Origin: an alpha proteobacterium BAL199
GTDB lineage: Bacteria; Pseudomonadota; Alphaproteobacteria; Thalassobaculales; Thalassobaculaceae
Direction: 5' to 3'
DNA length: 64,000 nt
Assembly: GCA_000171835.1 (NCBI GenBank)
Contig: ABHC01000026.1
Location: 1 to 64,000, forward strand
The position numbers were made by a program, and so were the translations under genes. Below are positions 18,339 to 27,437 of the stretch, one piece after another. Positions within the stretch are counted from its first letter, which is position 1. Each line of letters opens with the position of its first letter. The notes under the pieces are model-generated. The model did no database searches. It was not told where the DNA came from and was given only the letters and a program-made list of their open reading frames with translations.

Positions 18339-18938
18339 TCACTGCCTCGACCAACCGGCTAGGACGACAACGATCATCAACGCCAGAGCCATCAGCTTAT
18401 TGATGATCGACTGAGTTTCCGGCGACAGGTCGAGCCGCTTCAACGATATCCCGGCCCATAGCCAGGCCAGATGCACCGGGACCCAGAGGATGTTGAGGAT
18501 CGCGAACTTGGCGATCACCTCAAGCACCGGATCGCCCGGCATGAAGTGAAAGCCCGAGAACAGCGTCGTGTTAACCGCGTAGGATTTCGGGTTGATCAAC
18601 TGCAACCCGATCCCGCCGAGCACACCCGGCGCGCTGCCGCGCTCAACGAAGGCAATCCGAGCCCCGGCCCAGCCGATGCGGAAGGCGAGATAGGAGAGAT
18701 ACAGCAGCGACCCGTACAGCAATACCGGACCGACGATCGGATCCGCCAGCACGATCGCGGCAATGCCGCTCACCACAAGAATGGCTGCGGCATTAGTCCC
18801 GATGTTAAGGCCGATCAGGAATCGGATCCCCGGACCAGCGCCGAAACTCGAGCCGATCCCAGCCGTGGTCAGCACCCCGATTCCAGGCGTAATAATCAGA
18901 AAGAACAGAGCGACCGCGTAGCTGATCATTGTCCGCAA
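18339..18938 (-). CDS. LysE/RhtB family amino-acid exporter
   Basis: 199-residue polytopic membrane protein with about six hydrophobic segments. The N-terminal FFLIITPGIGVLTTAGIGSS matches the conserved P-G-P region of LysE-type translocators, followed by the G-rich second helix. Such proteins export amino acids or their analogues. Convergent with fliG, with only 63 bp between the stops. Confidence 0.88.
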   Translation of the reverse strand: MRTMISYAVALFFLIITPGIGVLTTAGIGSSFGAGPGIRFLIGLNIGTNAAAILVVSGIAAIVLADPIVGPVLLYGSLLYLSYLAFRIGWAGARIAFVERGSAPGVLGGIGLQLINPKSYAVNTTLFSGFHFMPGDPVLEVIAKFAILNILWVPVHLAWLWAGISLKRLDLSPETQSIINKLMALALMIVVVLAGWSRQ

Positions 18939-19170
18939 GGCCTTTCGATGGCGCCGTCACATGAGACCACGCGGAACTGCAGGAAGGTTTCGTTGTGCCG
19001 TACCCGGTCTTTCGTTCCCGGTCCATGGCTGTCGTTCCATCGGACACACAGGATGTCGAACTGGTTTCAGCCCGGCCAAACCCACGCTAACATTCGTCCG
19101 TGCCCGGCAGCCAAATCGTCCATCCGGTCGAGGCTGGCAAAGACCGGTTGCACATTTGGGGAGACAAACG

Positions 19171-20523
19171 ATGCGACGCGCGATCCTGATGGTTGCCGGC
19201 GTATTGACTGTGTTCACCGCTACCTCCGCACTCGCACAGATCGACGGGCTGGAACGTTTCGAACGCGAAGTGAAACCGCAGTTCATGAAGGACGGTGCCG
19301 GCATCACCTACAAGGACGCCACCGCCCTGGGCCCGTCGGGCTTTGTGCTCAGTGGGGTCACCCTGACAGAACCCGCGGGCAAACAGCCCGATGCCAAGCC
19401 GAGCCGGATCACCATCGAGCGCCTGACCGTCGAGGACATCGATTTCGACCGCATTGCCGCAGGGCAGGTCCCCGAGTTCGTCCGCCTGCGCGCCGAGGGC
19501 GTCATGGCAGACGACGCGACCGGGACCGAACTTGCCGAAAGCATGAAAAGCTACGACATCCCGAACGTTCCGCTCGGCTTCGTGCTCGACTATCGGCAGG
19601 ACAGCGTCCGCAAAGTGTTCGCCTTGAACCGGTTGGAGGTGACGATGCCCGGGCTGGCGCGGATCGAGTTCGGGCTAACGCTCGACGGCGTCGCCTCACT
19701 CGAACCGCCGAAAGACGAGCAGGCTCGAGAACTGGCCGCCGCGCAGGTAGCGTTGCGCACCGCGAGCCTCACCTATGATGACGCCTCTCTGCTTCGACGG
19801 ATTCTGACGGCCGCGGCGCGTGACATGGCCACGACACCGGACAATCTGGTGGGTGAGGCAGCTGGATTTCTGGCGGCGTTCGGTACGGGGCAACCGTCGG
19901 AGGCACAGACTGTCGTCGACGCCCTGGTGTCGTTCGTCGAGGACTGGCGTCAGCCTGCCGGACCAATCCGAGTGAGCCTCAATCCTCCGGCAAGCATCGG
20001 TATGGTCGACTACGACAAGCTGTCCGCCGTCAACGCACTCAAGACAGTCTTCGGTCTGTCGGTGAACTACGCCGGGACGCGCACAGGCGCTGCCGCGCGG
20101 GCAGCACCGCCACCGCCGACGACCTCACCCGCACCAGATGCGCCCGCAACCGCCGTCCTTTCCTGCAAGGACGGCCAACGCCTGTTCGTGCTGGATGACG
20201 AGGTGTGGTGGCCCGCGACGGCCCGCGAACCGGCACAGGGCAACCGCTGCATCATACGGTTCGATGGCGAGAACGAAGACGAGACGATCGCCCTCGAGTC
20301 CCAAACGGTCCTGCCCTGGTCCTTTGACGGTCCGGGCAGCACGGCCACCGCCTGCCGCAAAGGTTCCCTCGTGCTCGTCCAATACAAAGGAGCCTGGTAC
20401 CGCGGGCGTGTCAAAAACGATGCTCCAAGCGACCGGTCCTGCCCGATCAAGTACCTGGGCAACTACGATGACGAGAATGTGCCCCTTGGTCTTATACGCC
20501 TACAAGACCGCCTCATCCGGTAA
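19171..20523 (+). CDS. Secreted protein with two C-terminal SH3/Tudor-like repeats, unknown function
   Basis: 450 residues. Residues 1-22 are a Sec signal peptide (cleavage after TSALA). Residues ~25-290 form a domain I do not recognise, rich in acidic residues and predicted periplasmic. After a Pro/Ala-rich linker (APPPPTTSPAPDAPA) come two repeats of about 55 residues. Each starts with a cysteine and has a V/L-x-D/Y-x-x-x-W-x-x-A/G-x-V pattern, then a hydrophilic turn and a V/I-x-Y/F-x-G-x-x-x-D/E-E strand (CKDGQRLFVLDDEVWWPATA and CRKGSLVLVQYKGAWYRGRV). The second is strongly reminiscent of agenet/Tudor barrels. Start chosen at the ATG giving the signal peptide. Confidence 0.75.
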   Translation: MRRAILMVAGVLTVFTATSALAQIDGLERFEREVKPQFMKDGAGITYKDATALGPSGFVLSGVTLTEPAGKQPDAKPSRITIERLTVEDIDFDRIAAGQVPEFVRLRAEGVMADDATGTELAESMKSYDIPNVPLGFVLDYRQDSVRKVFALNRLEVTMPGLARIEFGLTLDGVASLEPPKDEQARELAAAQVALRTASLTYDDASLLRRILTAAARDMATTPDNLVGEAAGFLAAFGTGQPSEAQTVVDALVSFVEDWRQPAGPIRVSLNPPASIGMVDYDKLSAVNALKTVFGLSVNYAGTRTGAAARAAPPPPTTSPAPDAPATAVLSCKDGQRLFVLDDEVWWPATAREPAQGNRCIIRFDGENEDETIALESQTVLPWSFDGPGSTATACRKGSLVLVQYKGAWYRGRVKNDAPSDRSCPIKYLGNYDDENVPLGLIRLQDRLIR

Positions 20524-20747
20524 GATCGGGCAGCCGACAGTGCCGACCAGGGCTATCCCAAGCCGACCGACGGCTTCTGGTCCGGTCTTTGGATCTCCGG
20601 ATCGGCGCGGCAGTGAGGTGGGGCAACGCCAAGTCCTACTCCTTCCAGCGACCGCGCCGTCCGGGGTTGTTTAGTCGCTCAGACCTGCGACAGGCATCAA
20701 AGTCCGAACGAGCCGAAGGCTCGGTATTCGCAGGCACTGACGACACC

Positions 20748-21770
20748 TCAACCGCAAGCGCCTTCAATCACGCCGATGATGCTGTTCGGCGCGTGGTGGC
20801 TTGCCACCTTCCGCCAGCCGGCCCGCCGCAGCAGTTCCGTGTACTCGGCGTCGGTGCGCTCCTGTCCGGTTCCCCAGCACATCATATGAATGTCGAACAA
20901 CTTGGCGAAATGCGGCGTGTCGGGCCCTGGCACGATGTGTTCCATGATGAACACGCGCGCCGGCCCCGCAGCGGCGCGGCGGATGTTCTCCAGAATCGCG
21001 ACGCACTCTTCGTCGTTCCAGTCGTGAAGGATCATCTTCAGGCCATAGGCGTCCGCCTTGGGCACGTCCTTGAACATGTCGCCGCCGACATAGCGGCAAC
21101 GCGATTCAAGCTCGAGCTTGCGGGCCCAAAGTGAATCGCGATCGGCCACCACTTCAGGTAGATCCAGCACGATCCCCGAGAGTTGTGGATACGCGTTCAA
21201 GAGAGCGCAGGTCATGTAACCGTGTCCCCCCGCTACATCGCAGAACACCCGGACGCCGGACAGGTCGGTCCCGCGCAGCGCGCCCAGAACTTGCTCGGAC
21301 TGCGCGGCGGAGTAACTCGACATGGCCTGATCGAAACGCTCTGAATAATCAGAGTCTGCCTTGGCGTGATCGAATGCCATGTGGCCGAACTCGCGCACGA
21401 AGGCGTTCTGCTTGCCGTCCGTGATCATCGCCGGCAGGTGCTTCCACAGCGCATAGTGCTGCGGTCCCTCCTCCAGCCTGGCCATGGCCGCGAGCGACTG
21501 CGGGTGCCCTGTGCGCAACAGATCGCCCATCTGTGTCAACACGAAGCCGCCAGAAGAGTCCTCGACCAACAGGCCAATCGCCGCCTGCGCCCGAAGCAGC
21601 CGGTACAGCAGCGCTGCATCCAATCCGATCGCCGCGGCGAGCTCGGGAGCCTTTCGCGGTGTCGTCGTGTCAAGCCGGTCAAAGACCGCCAACTCGGTGC
21701 CAGCGGCAAGAATCTGACTGCGCCAACGACCGAATATGAGATTAATCACTTGTTCAACAGGCGCCCCCAT
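20748..21770 (-). CDS. SAM-dependent O-methyltransferase (COMT/acetylserotonin-type)
   Basis: 340 residues. The N-terminal winged-helix dimerisation domain (LAVFDRLDTTTPRKAPELAA) and C-terminal Rossmann SAM domain are characteristic of methyltransferase family 2. Motif I is FCDVAGGHGYMT; LHDWNDEECVAIL contains the catalytic histidine of plant-type O-methyltransferases. Similar bacterial enzymes methylate hydroxyls of polyketides, carotenoid-derived or bacteriochlorophyll-related compounds. No biosynthetic partners are next to it. The 224 bp between this gene and the upstream secreted-protein gene hold no intact gene. Confidence 0.88.
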   Translation of the reverse strand: MGAPVEQVINLIFGRWRSQILAAGTELAVFDRLDTTTPRKAPELAAAIGLDAALLYRLLRAQAAIGLLVEDSSGGFVLTQMGDLLRTGHPQSLAAMARLEEGPQHYALWKHLPAMITDGKQNAFVREFGHMAFDHAKADSDYSERFDQAMSSYSAAQSEQVLGALRGTDLSGVRVFCDVAGGHGYMTCALLNAYPQLSGIVLDLPEVVADRDSLWARKLELESRCRYVGGDMFKDVPKADAYGLKMILHDWNDEECVAILENIRRAAAGPARVFIMEHIVPGPDTPHFAKLFDIHMMCWGTGQERTDAEYTELLRRAGWRKVASHHAPNSIIGVIEGACG

Positions 21771-22277
21771 TACCCGTTCCCTTCCAGTGGTTTCCTAACC
21801 TCATGTCATGAGGCATTGAAAAGATGTCGATACTTCGTTCTTCAACAATAAATAAACCTCGAGTCGCGTCATATCATGCCAGACTGTTTCCCATCCGCAA
21901 GATTGCTTCGACATCTGCGTTCAACGTGGACTTTCAACTAAGCTCCCAATCATTGGGCGCGGGATTGAACGTGAGACCTCTGGCGGTACCTGCACAGTGA
22001 TGGCCGCTCATCTTGTCAGGTTCGGGCGTGCGAACAGGTGATCGAAACTGAAACGCTCAAGTGGAGGCCTTGCCAACTGCACCCTGACAATCACGCCTCC
22101 CGATACCGGTCGAGCCAGCTCCCAACCGCAAAAATCCAGGGCTGCGTGCCACTTACCCCCTAAGGTTCTGCACCTTGGCCAAGCAGGACGCCCGATCTTT
22201 CTGTCCTACTGCAATTGTAGCGGACGGAATCGCGTGAGACCCTGCCCGCCACTGCAGCAACCGGCGAAAATCCGTGC
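21771..22277. other. Intergenic region, no gene seen
   Basis: 507 bp between the divergent O-methyltransferase and TPR genes. Both promoters should lie here. Open frames are short and without coding-like composition; no tRNA, repeat or convincing operator was found. Confidence 0.5.
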
Positions 22278-23954
22278 ATGAAATACGAATTCGACCTTGG
22301 GCCCTGGACGCGTTCCATCACCACGACCTCACCAGAGGCGCAGATCTGGTTCGACTGGGGCCTCAACTGGACCTTCGCCTACAACCACGAAGAGGCGATT
22401 GCCTGCTTCCGCCGGGCCCTTGAACATGATCCCGAGTGCGCGATGGCGTGGTGGGGCATCGCCTACGCCGGCGGACCGTTCTACAACCGGGCCTGGATCC
22501 GGTTCTCCGATGCCGAGATCGAGGCGGTGCTCCCGACCTGTCATGCCGCCGCTGAAGCCGCGAAGGCCTGCGCCGCAACCGCAACCCCGCCCGAGCGGGC
22601 GCTGATTGCCGCCATCCCGCTGCGCTACCAGAGCCCGTTCGAACGCGACCGCGAGACGCTCAATCGCTGGCACCGCAATTTCACCGATGCGATGCGCGGC
22701 GCGCATCGGGATCATCCAGACGACCTGGATATCACCGCCCTGTTCGCCGAGGCGGCGATCACCTGCACGCCGCGCCAACTGTTCGATCTGAAGACGGGGC
22801 AGCCCAACCCGTTGAGCCTGACCGGTGAAGTGCTGCCAATGCTGGACCGGGCCATCGCCGCCTGTCGCGAGAAAGGCATGATCCACCCCGGCGTCCTGCA
22901 CATGCACATCCATGCGCTGGAGATGTCACCCACTCCGGAACGCGCGCTCAACTCTGCCGACACGCTTCGCGGATGGGCACCCGATGCCGGACACCTCGAG
23001 CACATGCCGGCCCACATATATGTGCTGTGCGGCGCCTATGCCGAAGCGGTCGAGCAGAGCCGGCGGGCGGTGGCAGCGGACGACCGATACCTAAGCTTCG
23101 GCGGCGACGACAATTTCTACACCACCGCTCGTTGCCACGACCTGCATCTCTACGTCTATTCGGCCATGTTGCTGGGGCAGTACCGCACAGCGCTGCACGC
23201 CGCCGATCGGATCCGAGCGATCGCTACGCCGGAACTTCTGGCCACGAGCGCCCCGTTCATGGCCTCGATCCTCGACGGCTATTCCGGCATGCGCAGCCAC
23301 GTCCAGGTCCGGTTCGGCAAGTGGCGGGAACTCACCCTGGAACCACCACCGTCTGAGCCGGAGATCTCTCCGTTCCGCGCCGCCATGTTCCACTACGCCA
23401 AGGGCGTCGCGCACGCCGCCCTCGGCGAAATTGCCGCTGCCGAGGCCGCCGAAGCGGCATTCCACGCCGCCCGGGACGGGTTCTCGACCGAGGCCATCTT
23501 TCTCAGCAACACGGTGCGCGACACCCTGGGCGTTGGCGCCGCGATGATGGCCGGCGAAATCGCCTACCGTAGGGGTGACCACGACCAGGCGTTCGATGCC
23601 CTGCGGCTCGCGGTCGAGCGGCACGACACCCTGAACTACACCGAACCCTGGGCCTGGATGCATCCGCCGCGTCACGCGCTCGGCGCGCTGCTGGCCGAGC
23701 AACGCCGCTTCGAGGAGGCCGAAGCGGTCTACCGTGCTGATCTCGGCTACGACCAGACCGTACCGCGGCCGTGCCAGCACCCAGACAATGTCTGGGCCAT
23801 GCACGGGTTGCTGGAATGCGTCGTGCGGCGCGGCGACGAGCGGGAAGCCGAAATCCTGAGCCAGCGCCTGATGCTGGCCCAGGCGCGGACCGACTTTCCG
23901 GTCACGTCCGCATGCTGTTGTCGAGGCAAGTCACCGTTAGCGGAGGGAGACTGA
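22278..23954 (+). CDS. Tetratricopeptide-repeat protein
   Basis: 558-residue soluble protein of TPR-type helical repeats. An example is FAYNHEEAIACFRRALEHDP at residues 34-53, followed by AWWGIAYAGGPFYN; another pair lies near YRRGDHDQAFDALRLAVERH and RRFEEAEAVYRADLG towards the C-terminus. Several His-rich segments (HPGVLHMHIHALEM, HLEHMPAHIYVLCG) recur in this family and might bind a metal. No signal peptide. TPRs indicate protein-protein contacts; the function is unknown. Confidence 0.82.
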   Translation: MKYEFDLGPWTRSITTTSPEAQIWFDWGLNWTFAYNHEEAIACFRRALEHDPECAMAWWGIAYAGGPFYNRAWIRFSDAEIEAVLPTCHAAAEAAKACAATATPPERALIAAIPLRYQSPFERDRETLNRWHRNFTDAMRGAHRDHPDDLDITALFAEAAITCTPRQLFDLKTGQPNPLSLTGEVLPMLDRAIAACREKGMIHPGVLHMHIHALEMSPTPERALNSADTLRGWAPDAGHLEHMPAHIYVLCGAYAEAVEQSRRAVAADDRYLSFGGDDNFYTTARCHDLHLYVYSAMLLGQYRTALHAADRIRAIATPELLATSAPFMASILDGYSGMRSHVQVRFGKWRELTLEPPPSEPEISPFRAAMFHYAKGVAHAALGEIAAAEAAEAAFHAARDGFSTEAIFLSNTVRDTLGVGAAMMAGEIAYRRGDHDQAFDALRLAVERHDTLNYTEPWAWMHPPRHALGALLAEQRRFEEAEAVYRADLGYDQTVPRPCQHPDNVWAMHGLLECVVRRGDEREAEILSQRLMLAQARTDFPVTSACCCRGKSPLAEGD

Positions 23955-23994
23955 AGATGGTTGGACCCCCGGGGCCAGCCAGCATCGACGTTGA

Positions 23995-25107
23995 TCAAGC
24001 CTCGCCCCAGACCTCCTTTGCGATGCCGACGATGAAGGACAGCTTCCGCCACTGTTCTTCCTCGGAGAGGATGTTGCCCTCCTCGGTAGACGCGAAGCCG
24101 CATTGCGGACTCAGGCAGAACTGGTCGGTCTGGGCGAATTCAGAAGCCTCCTCGATCCGCTTCAATACGCCATCGCGGTCCTCCAACTCGCCGAATTTGG
24201 AGGTAACCAGTCCAAGCACGACCCGCTTGTCGCCTTTGGGCAGAAAGCGCAGCGGCTCGAACCCGCCGGCCCGTTCGCTGTCATACTCCAGGAAATAGCC
24301 GTCATAGGGCAGATCCCCGAGCAGCAGTTCGGCCACCGGCTCGTATCCGCCCTCGGAAATCCAGCTTGAGCGGAAGTTGCCTCGGCAGACATGGGTGGTG
24401 ATGGTCATGTCGTCCGGCTTGGCGGCAAGCGCCTGGCGGATCATCTGGGCGTAATCCGCCTTCAGCGCGTCCGGATCGTCCCCGCGGTCCCGAAGGCTCT
24501 GGCGCTCCTTCTCGGAACAGAGATAGGCCCAAACCGTGTCGTCGAACTGCAGATAGCGGCAACCCGCCGCGTAAAACGAGCGTACCGCCTCGGCATAGGC
24601 CTCGGCGGTGTCAGCGTAGAACGCATCCAGGTCCGGATAGATCTCCTTGGAGATCGCGTCCCGCCCACCCCGGAAATGCAGGACCGAGGGCGAGGGGATG
24701 GTGACCTTCGGTACCGCGGTCTTGACCACGCCCTGCAGGAACCGGAAATGCTCGAGCATCGGATGATCGCCGAAGCCAACCTTGCCGGTCACCGCGATGC
24801 TCTCTGACTTGGTCTGCACGCCCGAGAACTGGATCGCCTTGGCTCCCTGCACCAACTCGACCCCGTCGAGACCCGCCAGGAAGTCGAAGTGCCACCAGGA
24901 GCGGCGGAACTCTCCGTCGGTCACGGCCTGGAGGCCAACGCTCTCCTGCTTCTCAACGACCGCACGGATGCAGGCGTCCTCGACGGATCGCAATCCGGCA
25001 GCGTCGAGCTCGCCGGCGGCACATTGCGCCCGAGCGGTCTTCAAGGCGGCGGGCCGGAGCAGGCTGCCGACCTCGTCGGCACGGAACGGGGGTCTTGGTG
25101 CGGTCAT
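23995..25107 (-). CDS. MetE-like (cobalamin-independent methionine synthase C-terminal) methyltransferase
   Basis: 370-residue single-domain protein corresponding to the C-terminal catalytic barrel of MetE. Zinc ligands are visible as the H and C of THVCRGNFRSSW and the late C of LSPQCGFAS. N-terminal FRADEVGSLLRP is a family signature. Proteins of this length, lacking the MetE N-terminal folate half, often act on other methyl donors or serve catabolic roles. Start taken at 25107, where AGGAGGAAACCGC precedes the ATG; the 13-codon extension has no ribosome site. Divergent from a GntR gene with matching palindromes between. Confidence 0.88.
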   Translation of the reverse strand: MTAPRPPFRADEVGSLLRPAALKTARAQCAAGELDAAGLRSVEDACIRAVVEKQESVGLQAVTDGEFRRSWWHFDFLAGLDGVELVQGAKAIQFSGVQTKSESIAVTGKVGFGDHPMLEHFRFLQGVVKTAVPKVTIPSPSVLHFRGGRDAISKEIYPDLDAFYADTAEAYAEAVRSFYAAGCRYLQFDDTVWAYLCSEKERQSLRDRGDDPDALKADYAQMIRQALAAKPDDMTITTHVCRGNFRSSWISEGGYEPVAELLLGDLPYDGYFLEYDSERAGGFEPLRFLPKGDKRVVLGLVTSKFGELEDRDGVLKRIEEASEFAQTDQFCLSPQCGFASTEEGNILSEEEQWRKLSFIVGIAKEVWGEA

Positions 25108-25242
25108 CTGCGGTTTCCTCCTGTGAGTCTTGTGCCCAGCCGTCATGCGGTCCGGTTCGTCGTTTCAGGTGCGCTCGCTCGGATCTGTTCGGGTATCGCG
25201 GTTCGATCAAGCGCAGGCCGACTTGTACGCCCGCCGAACGAG

Positions 25243-25252
25243 TTGTATACAA
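25243..25252. promoter_or_regulatory. Palindrome TTGTATACAA, candidate GntR operator
   Basis: Perfect 10-bp palindrome, 136 bp upstream of the MetE-like start. FCD-type GntR regulators commonly bind TnGT-N-ACnA sites, and TTGTATACAA fits that pattern. The adjacent divergent gene encodes such a regulator. Confidence 0.5.
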
Positions 25253-25531
25253 GATCTTCCGATCAGGCGCGACGGGCTTGACCATGACCCCTCCTCCTTT
25301 GCCATTGGACGCTTGGTACGCCGTCACCCGGGAGGTCGAGGACAAACGCGCCTCGCAGCCGCCCGCCATCGCCAAAACCCCCTCTGTGCCTGGCCGAATG
25401 CAAGATGAAAATACCGCAGCGCCTGCTGACAGGCGCTGGCATCAACTGCTCTTTTTGCCCGAAGAACAGACCGGTACCGACCAGACCGCATGCCGCTATC
25501 ATGGGTCGGACTACGGCGAGTTCGGGCAGCC

Positions 25532-25539
25532 TGTATACA
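25532..25539. promoter_or_regulatory. Second GTATAC palindrome, candidate GntR operator
   Basis: TGTATACA, sharing the eight central bases of the palindrome at 25243-25252, lies 140 bp before the GntR start. Two related palindromes in one intergenic region support autoregulation plus control of the divergent gene. Confidence 0.4.
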
Positions 25540-25678
25540 TATGGTCCTGTAGAACCAGATCCCCTTTCGCCATGCCTGACCCCGAAGCGTCACTCGAGCC
25601 GCATTGGTGGGGCCTCCCAAGATGGGCTTCTGACCGCCGCATGCGCGCGGAGGAAACGTCGGCGCACGGAGAGGCGGA

Positions 25679-26497
25679 ATGAGTCGCGCTCTGGCGAATT
25701 CGAAGGGCCGGCCCGGCTCGCAGACGCTCAAGGCAATCCTCGGAATCAGAGACCTCGTGTTTTCCGCCGCTTTCGCGCCCGGCGAACGATTGTCCGAGCC
25801 TGTGCTGGCCGAGCGTCTCGGCTTGTCCCGGACGCCGATCCGGGCCGCGCTCGCTCGGTTGGAGCAGGAGGGCCTGCTGGAGATCATTCCGTCCGGTGGC
25901 TACACCACTCGGCGTTTCCCGGCATCGGAGGTCATGGACGCGATCGAACTGCGCGGCGTGCTGGAGGGAACGGCGGCGCGAATGGCGGCCGAGCGCGGGC
26001 TGTCGGCGGCCAGGCTGGCGGAATTCCACGCGCTGAACGCCGAGGTCGACGGCATCGTGGGACGGCCGCTCGCCGAGTTGGACTACGAGACCTACATCGA
26101 CCGCAACACCGTATTTCACCGGTTGCTCAAGGACGCCGCTGGAAGTGCGATTGTCGCGCGCGAGATCGATCGGGTGATGTGCCTGCCGTTCGCGGGACCG
26201 AGCGCGTTCCTGAACGTGCAGATGGACATTCCGGAATTCCGCGCATCGCTGGTCATAGCCCAGTCCCACCACAAGGCGATCGTCGAAGCGATCGAGGCGC
26301 GAGAGGGCGGCCGCGCGGAAGCCATGGCGCGCGAACATGCGCGGCTGCTCAAAGTTCGCAACAGGATATTGGCGGAGGGAGTGGGCCTGGAATCCAACGC
26401 TCTCTGCGCAAATCCTCAAGGTACTTGCAAAACCTGCGCGGTGTTATGTCCAGGCGGAGAAGTTGACCTCAACGCCGGCTGTCCTGCCGGACGATGA
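25679..26497 (+). CDS. GntR family (FCD) transcriptional regulator, C-terminus altered by IS1380 fragment
   Basis: N-terminal winged helix (LSEPVLAERLGLSRTPIRAALARLEQEGLL, residues ~40-70) and an FCD ligand domain containing the helix DAIELRGVLEGTAARMAA and the metal-binding histidines (FHRLL, SHHKAI, EHARLL). The FCD fold is essentially complete by about residue 235. The last ~30 residues, including a Cys-rich CKTCAVLCPGG stretch, are unlike the family. They run into an IS1380 remnant that begins near 26480. The original C-terminus is therefore replaced, and the protein may still be functional. Confidence 0.82.
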   Translation: MSRALANSKGRPGSQTLKAILGIRDLVFSAAFAPGERLSEPVLAERLGLSRTPIRAALARLEQEGLLEIIPSGGYTTRRFPASEVMDAIELRGVLEGTAARMAAERGLSAARLAEFHALNAEVDGIVGRPLAELDYETYIDRNTVFHRLLKDAAGSAIVAREIDRVMCLPFAGPSAFLNVQMDIPEFRASLVIAQSHHKAIVEAIEAREGGRAEAMAREHARLLKVRNRILAEGVGLESNALCANPQGTCKTCAVLCPGGEVDLNAGCPAGR

Positions 26498-26985
26498 AGG
26501 CCAACGCGGCGCGGCTTCAGCTTCACGCCGTGGCCTACAACCTCGCCAACTTCCTGCGCACCCTGGCGCTCCCGGAGGAAATGGCAAGCTGGTCACTGAC
26601 CAGCATCCGCGAGAAGGTGGTGAAGATCGGTGCGAAGATCATCGCCCACGCCCGCTACAGTGTCTTCCAGATGGCCGAGGTCGCGGTGCCGCGTGACCTG
26701 TTCCGACGCATCCTCGACATGATCGACAATCTGCGATCACGAGAACCGGCGCCATGCTGACAGCAGGGTGGATCCGCACAAGGCAAACGACAGGCGAAGT
26801 GCGCCCGGGATCCAGCGAAATGAGCCAAAATCGCGCTGATGAAGCCAGCCATGGAGGTCGGGTTGACGATCATGGTGCGGCCGAGGCGGCCACTGTGACG
26901 ATCCGCCTTCTGGCAGGCCCGGACGTGGGTTATCCTGCCATCAAACAGGGGCGGTTCGGCCGCTCAAATGGGAAATGTCGGATTA
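26480..26985 (+). mobile_element. IS1380-family fragment (3' third)
   Basis: Contains the last ~89 codons of an IS1380 transposase (26494-26760, beginning MKANAARLQLHAVAYNLANF) plus the downstream non-coding end to GGGAAATGTCGGATTA at 26985. It is nearly identical to the copy at 43879-44400, which lies in the opposite orientation. The 5' two-thirds of the element are missing; the junction with the GntR gene is between about 26440 and 26485. Confidence 0.85.
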
Positions 26986-27108
26986 TCGTCCAATCTGCTC
27001 CGCTCATCACTACCCCCGCCCGCAGAACCACTGTTGGTCCCCATACATTTCCAATGGGTACCATTCACGATTACATTGGTTCAATGGAAAAATGCTCAGC
27101 GGTAGCGT

Positions 27109-27408
27109 TTAGGTTTGCTTGCCCTTCATCCTCGCAAGAATTTCTTGATTTCGGGAGACGACGTTTGGCTGAGCCGGCGAAGTTTCAGCCGGTGGGCTTA
27201 AGGTGGGCACCTCATCGCCAGCAACCACGTCAGCGGGAATTGCATCTGGCCTGGGATCTCTAAGGCGTCCGAGCCGCCGTGTTACACGGAAACCAAAAGG
27301 CAAACGCAGTGAAACCCACCAGGTACCATACTGACTGCGGCCGACGCGAAACCCGCGCGTACCCCAACTAAGGCCGTAGTCATGTGGCGGCGGCCGGTAG
27401 CCTATCAT
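27109..27408 (-). CDS. Small basic protein, unknown, with C-terminal NxxILxxMKG motif
   Basis: 99 residues, no family recognised. The N-terminal half is aromatic- and Arg-rich (WGTRGFRVGRSQYGTWWVSL), suggesting a small beta-rich domain; a Pro-rich stretch follows; the C-terminus ends NQEILARMKGKQT. That motif is echoed twice in the linker of the kinase encoded at 31993-33786. Once the IS630 and MITE insertions are removed, this gene lies directly divergent from the HTH gene of the kinase locus. The ribosome site is weak, so the reality of the gene rests mainly on the motif and composition. Confidence 0.5.
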   Translation of the reverse strand: MIGYRPPPHDYGLSWGTRGFRVGRSQYGTWWVSLRLPFGFRVTRRLGRLRDPRPDAIPADVVAGDEVPTLSPPAETSPAQPNVVSRNQEILARMKGKQT

Positions 27409-27437
27409 AACAAAAACATCCCGATACGATTGGACTA

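Larger units (their letters stand above)
25108..25678. other. Long intergenic region between divergent methyltransferase and GntR genes
   Basis: 571 bp with no convincing gene; the open frames on both strands look like chance. The only clear signals are two GTATAC-centred palindromes listed separately. The length is unusual for this chromosome and may reflect a lost small gene. Confidence 0.5.

Noticed and set aside
20530-20620. Short protein-like stretch GYPKPTDGFWSGLWISGSAR after the secreted-protein gene
   Set aside because: Isolated, no start or family match; could be a decayed gene end but cannot be supported.
26986-27108. Possible tRNA or att site at the island edge next to the IS1380 fragment
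   Set aside because: No cloverleaf could be folded and no direct repeat with the far side was found; no integrase is present in the window.
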